A stretch of DNA of 64,000 bases from Timema cristinae (lineage: Eukaryota > Arthropoda > Insecta > Phasmatodea > Timematidae), in assembly GCA_039000515.1 (NCBI GenBank), contig JBCFYV010000100.1, positions 31,484,421 to 31,548,420 on the forward strand, given 5' to 3'. The notes below the pieces were generated by a model. The model had not been told where the DNA came from. It made no database searches and saw only the letters and a list, made by a program, of their open reading frames with translations. A program made the translations under genes and the position numbers. Of the stretch, positions 63,713 through 64,000 are shown in pieces. Numbering within the stretch: the first letter of the stretch is position 1; each line of letters starts with the position of its first letter.

Positions 63713-64000
63713 AGAAAACACACATGTTGACTACACGTATCACACCACTAAAATACCTCAGAGCACGTGCTTTTCACAGGCAGATGCAAGCTATCAAATG
63801 TCAGTTGATCCTGTTAAGTCTAGTCTATCTCATCTTCCAGCGAATAACTTGTCAATGCATAACACGTGTTCTCTATACTTTTGCCATGAAAAAGCAACTA
63901 GGGTGTTCTGGCTTGGAAATCTTCGACCTCATCTAGCGAAGGCTTAACATATCGTATTGCGCCAGCTGTTTTGAAGGAACCACCGCCAAAGTTATTCAAC

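Noticed and set aside
63669..63947. 92-codon frame near the right edge, tested as next SLC17 exon
   Set aside because: It starts in SINE sequence and has none of the SLC17 TM7 motifs; no matching acceptor phase.

Overview
The window looks like AT-rich nuclear DNA from an invertebrate animal. Coding sequence is sparse and split into short exons with GT-AG introns of up to about 15.7 kb. Microsatellites are common, and tRNA-derived SINEs, short inverted-repeat DNA transposons (MITEs) and decayed LINEs are dense. A protostome-style Toll-like receptor, a sialin-type SLC17 transporter and several SINE families sharing one 3' module fit a mollusc, perhaps a gastropod; that assignment is inference, not something the sequence proves.

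Two host genes can be assembled, both on the + strand. (1) Positions 89-22788 hold a five-exon Toll-like receptor (exons 89-585, 16247-16536, 17259-18407, 20568-20757, 22405-22788). It has a signal peptide, leucine-rich repeats, one C-terminal cysteine cluster, a transmembrane segment and a TIR domain split over three exons. All splice phases agree, but one base is missing in an A7 run in the third exon. (2) Positions 44544-59580 hold the first five exons of an SLC17 (sialin/phosphate/vesicular glutamate-type) transporter, which runs off the right edge. It also has a one-base frame break, near 59504. Two single-base breaks in otherwise intact genes could be assembly errors or real lesions.

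Everything else is mostly mobile-element debris. TLR intron 1 holds a broken P-element-like THAP transposase (1931-5032), LINE fragments on the minus strand (5340-5610, 7960-8270), a 188-bp MITE (9130-9317) and a 1.5-kb foldback element (12104-13604). The intergenic part (22.8-44.5 kb) holds a six-unit ~115-bp satellite (25630-26330), an 838-bp hAT-type element with a perfect 8-bp target duplication (26710-27547), LINE pieces (28745-29420; 32720-34700), a 566-bp inverted-repeat element (32049-32614), a dead hAT/ZMYM1-like transposase (35270-37430), a degenerate tandem array (39780-40830), a 75-bp hairpin with a tRNA T-arm in its loop (41051-41125), and a lone foldback arm (43013-43603). Introns of the transporter hold more MITEs, a jockey-like LINE tail (50425-51385), nested SINEs and a possible LTR/primer-binding-site relic (56738-56750).

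The strongest unusual themes are: several SINE families with different tRNA-like heads but a common 3' end around ACCCGAACGGGT, many with readable target-site duplications; SINEs abutting three TLR splice acceptors; a five-fold 46-bp tandem duplication of a transporter exon end together with its splice donor; and non-consensus residues in both proteins (TIR BB-loop proline, SLC17 TM4 glutamate).
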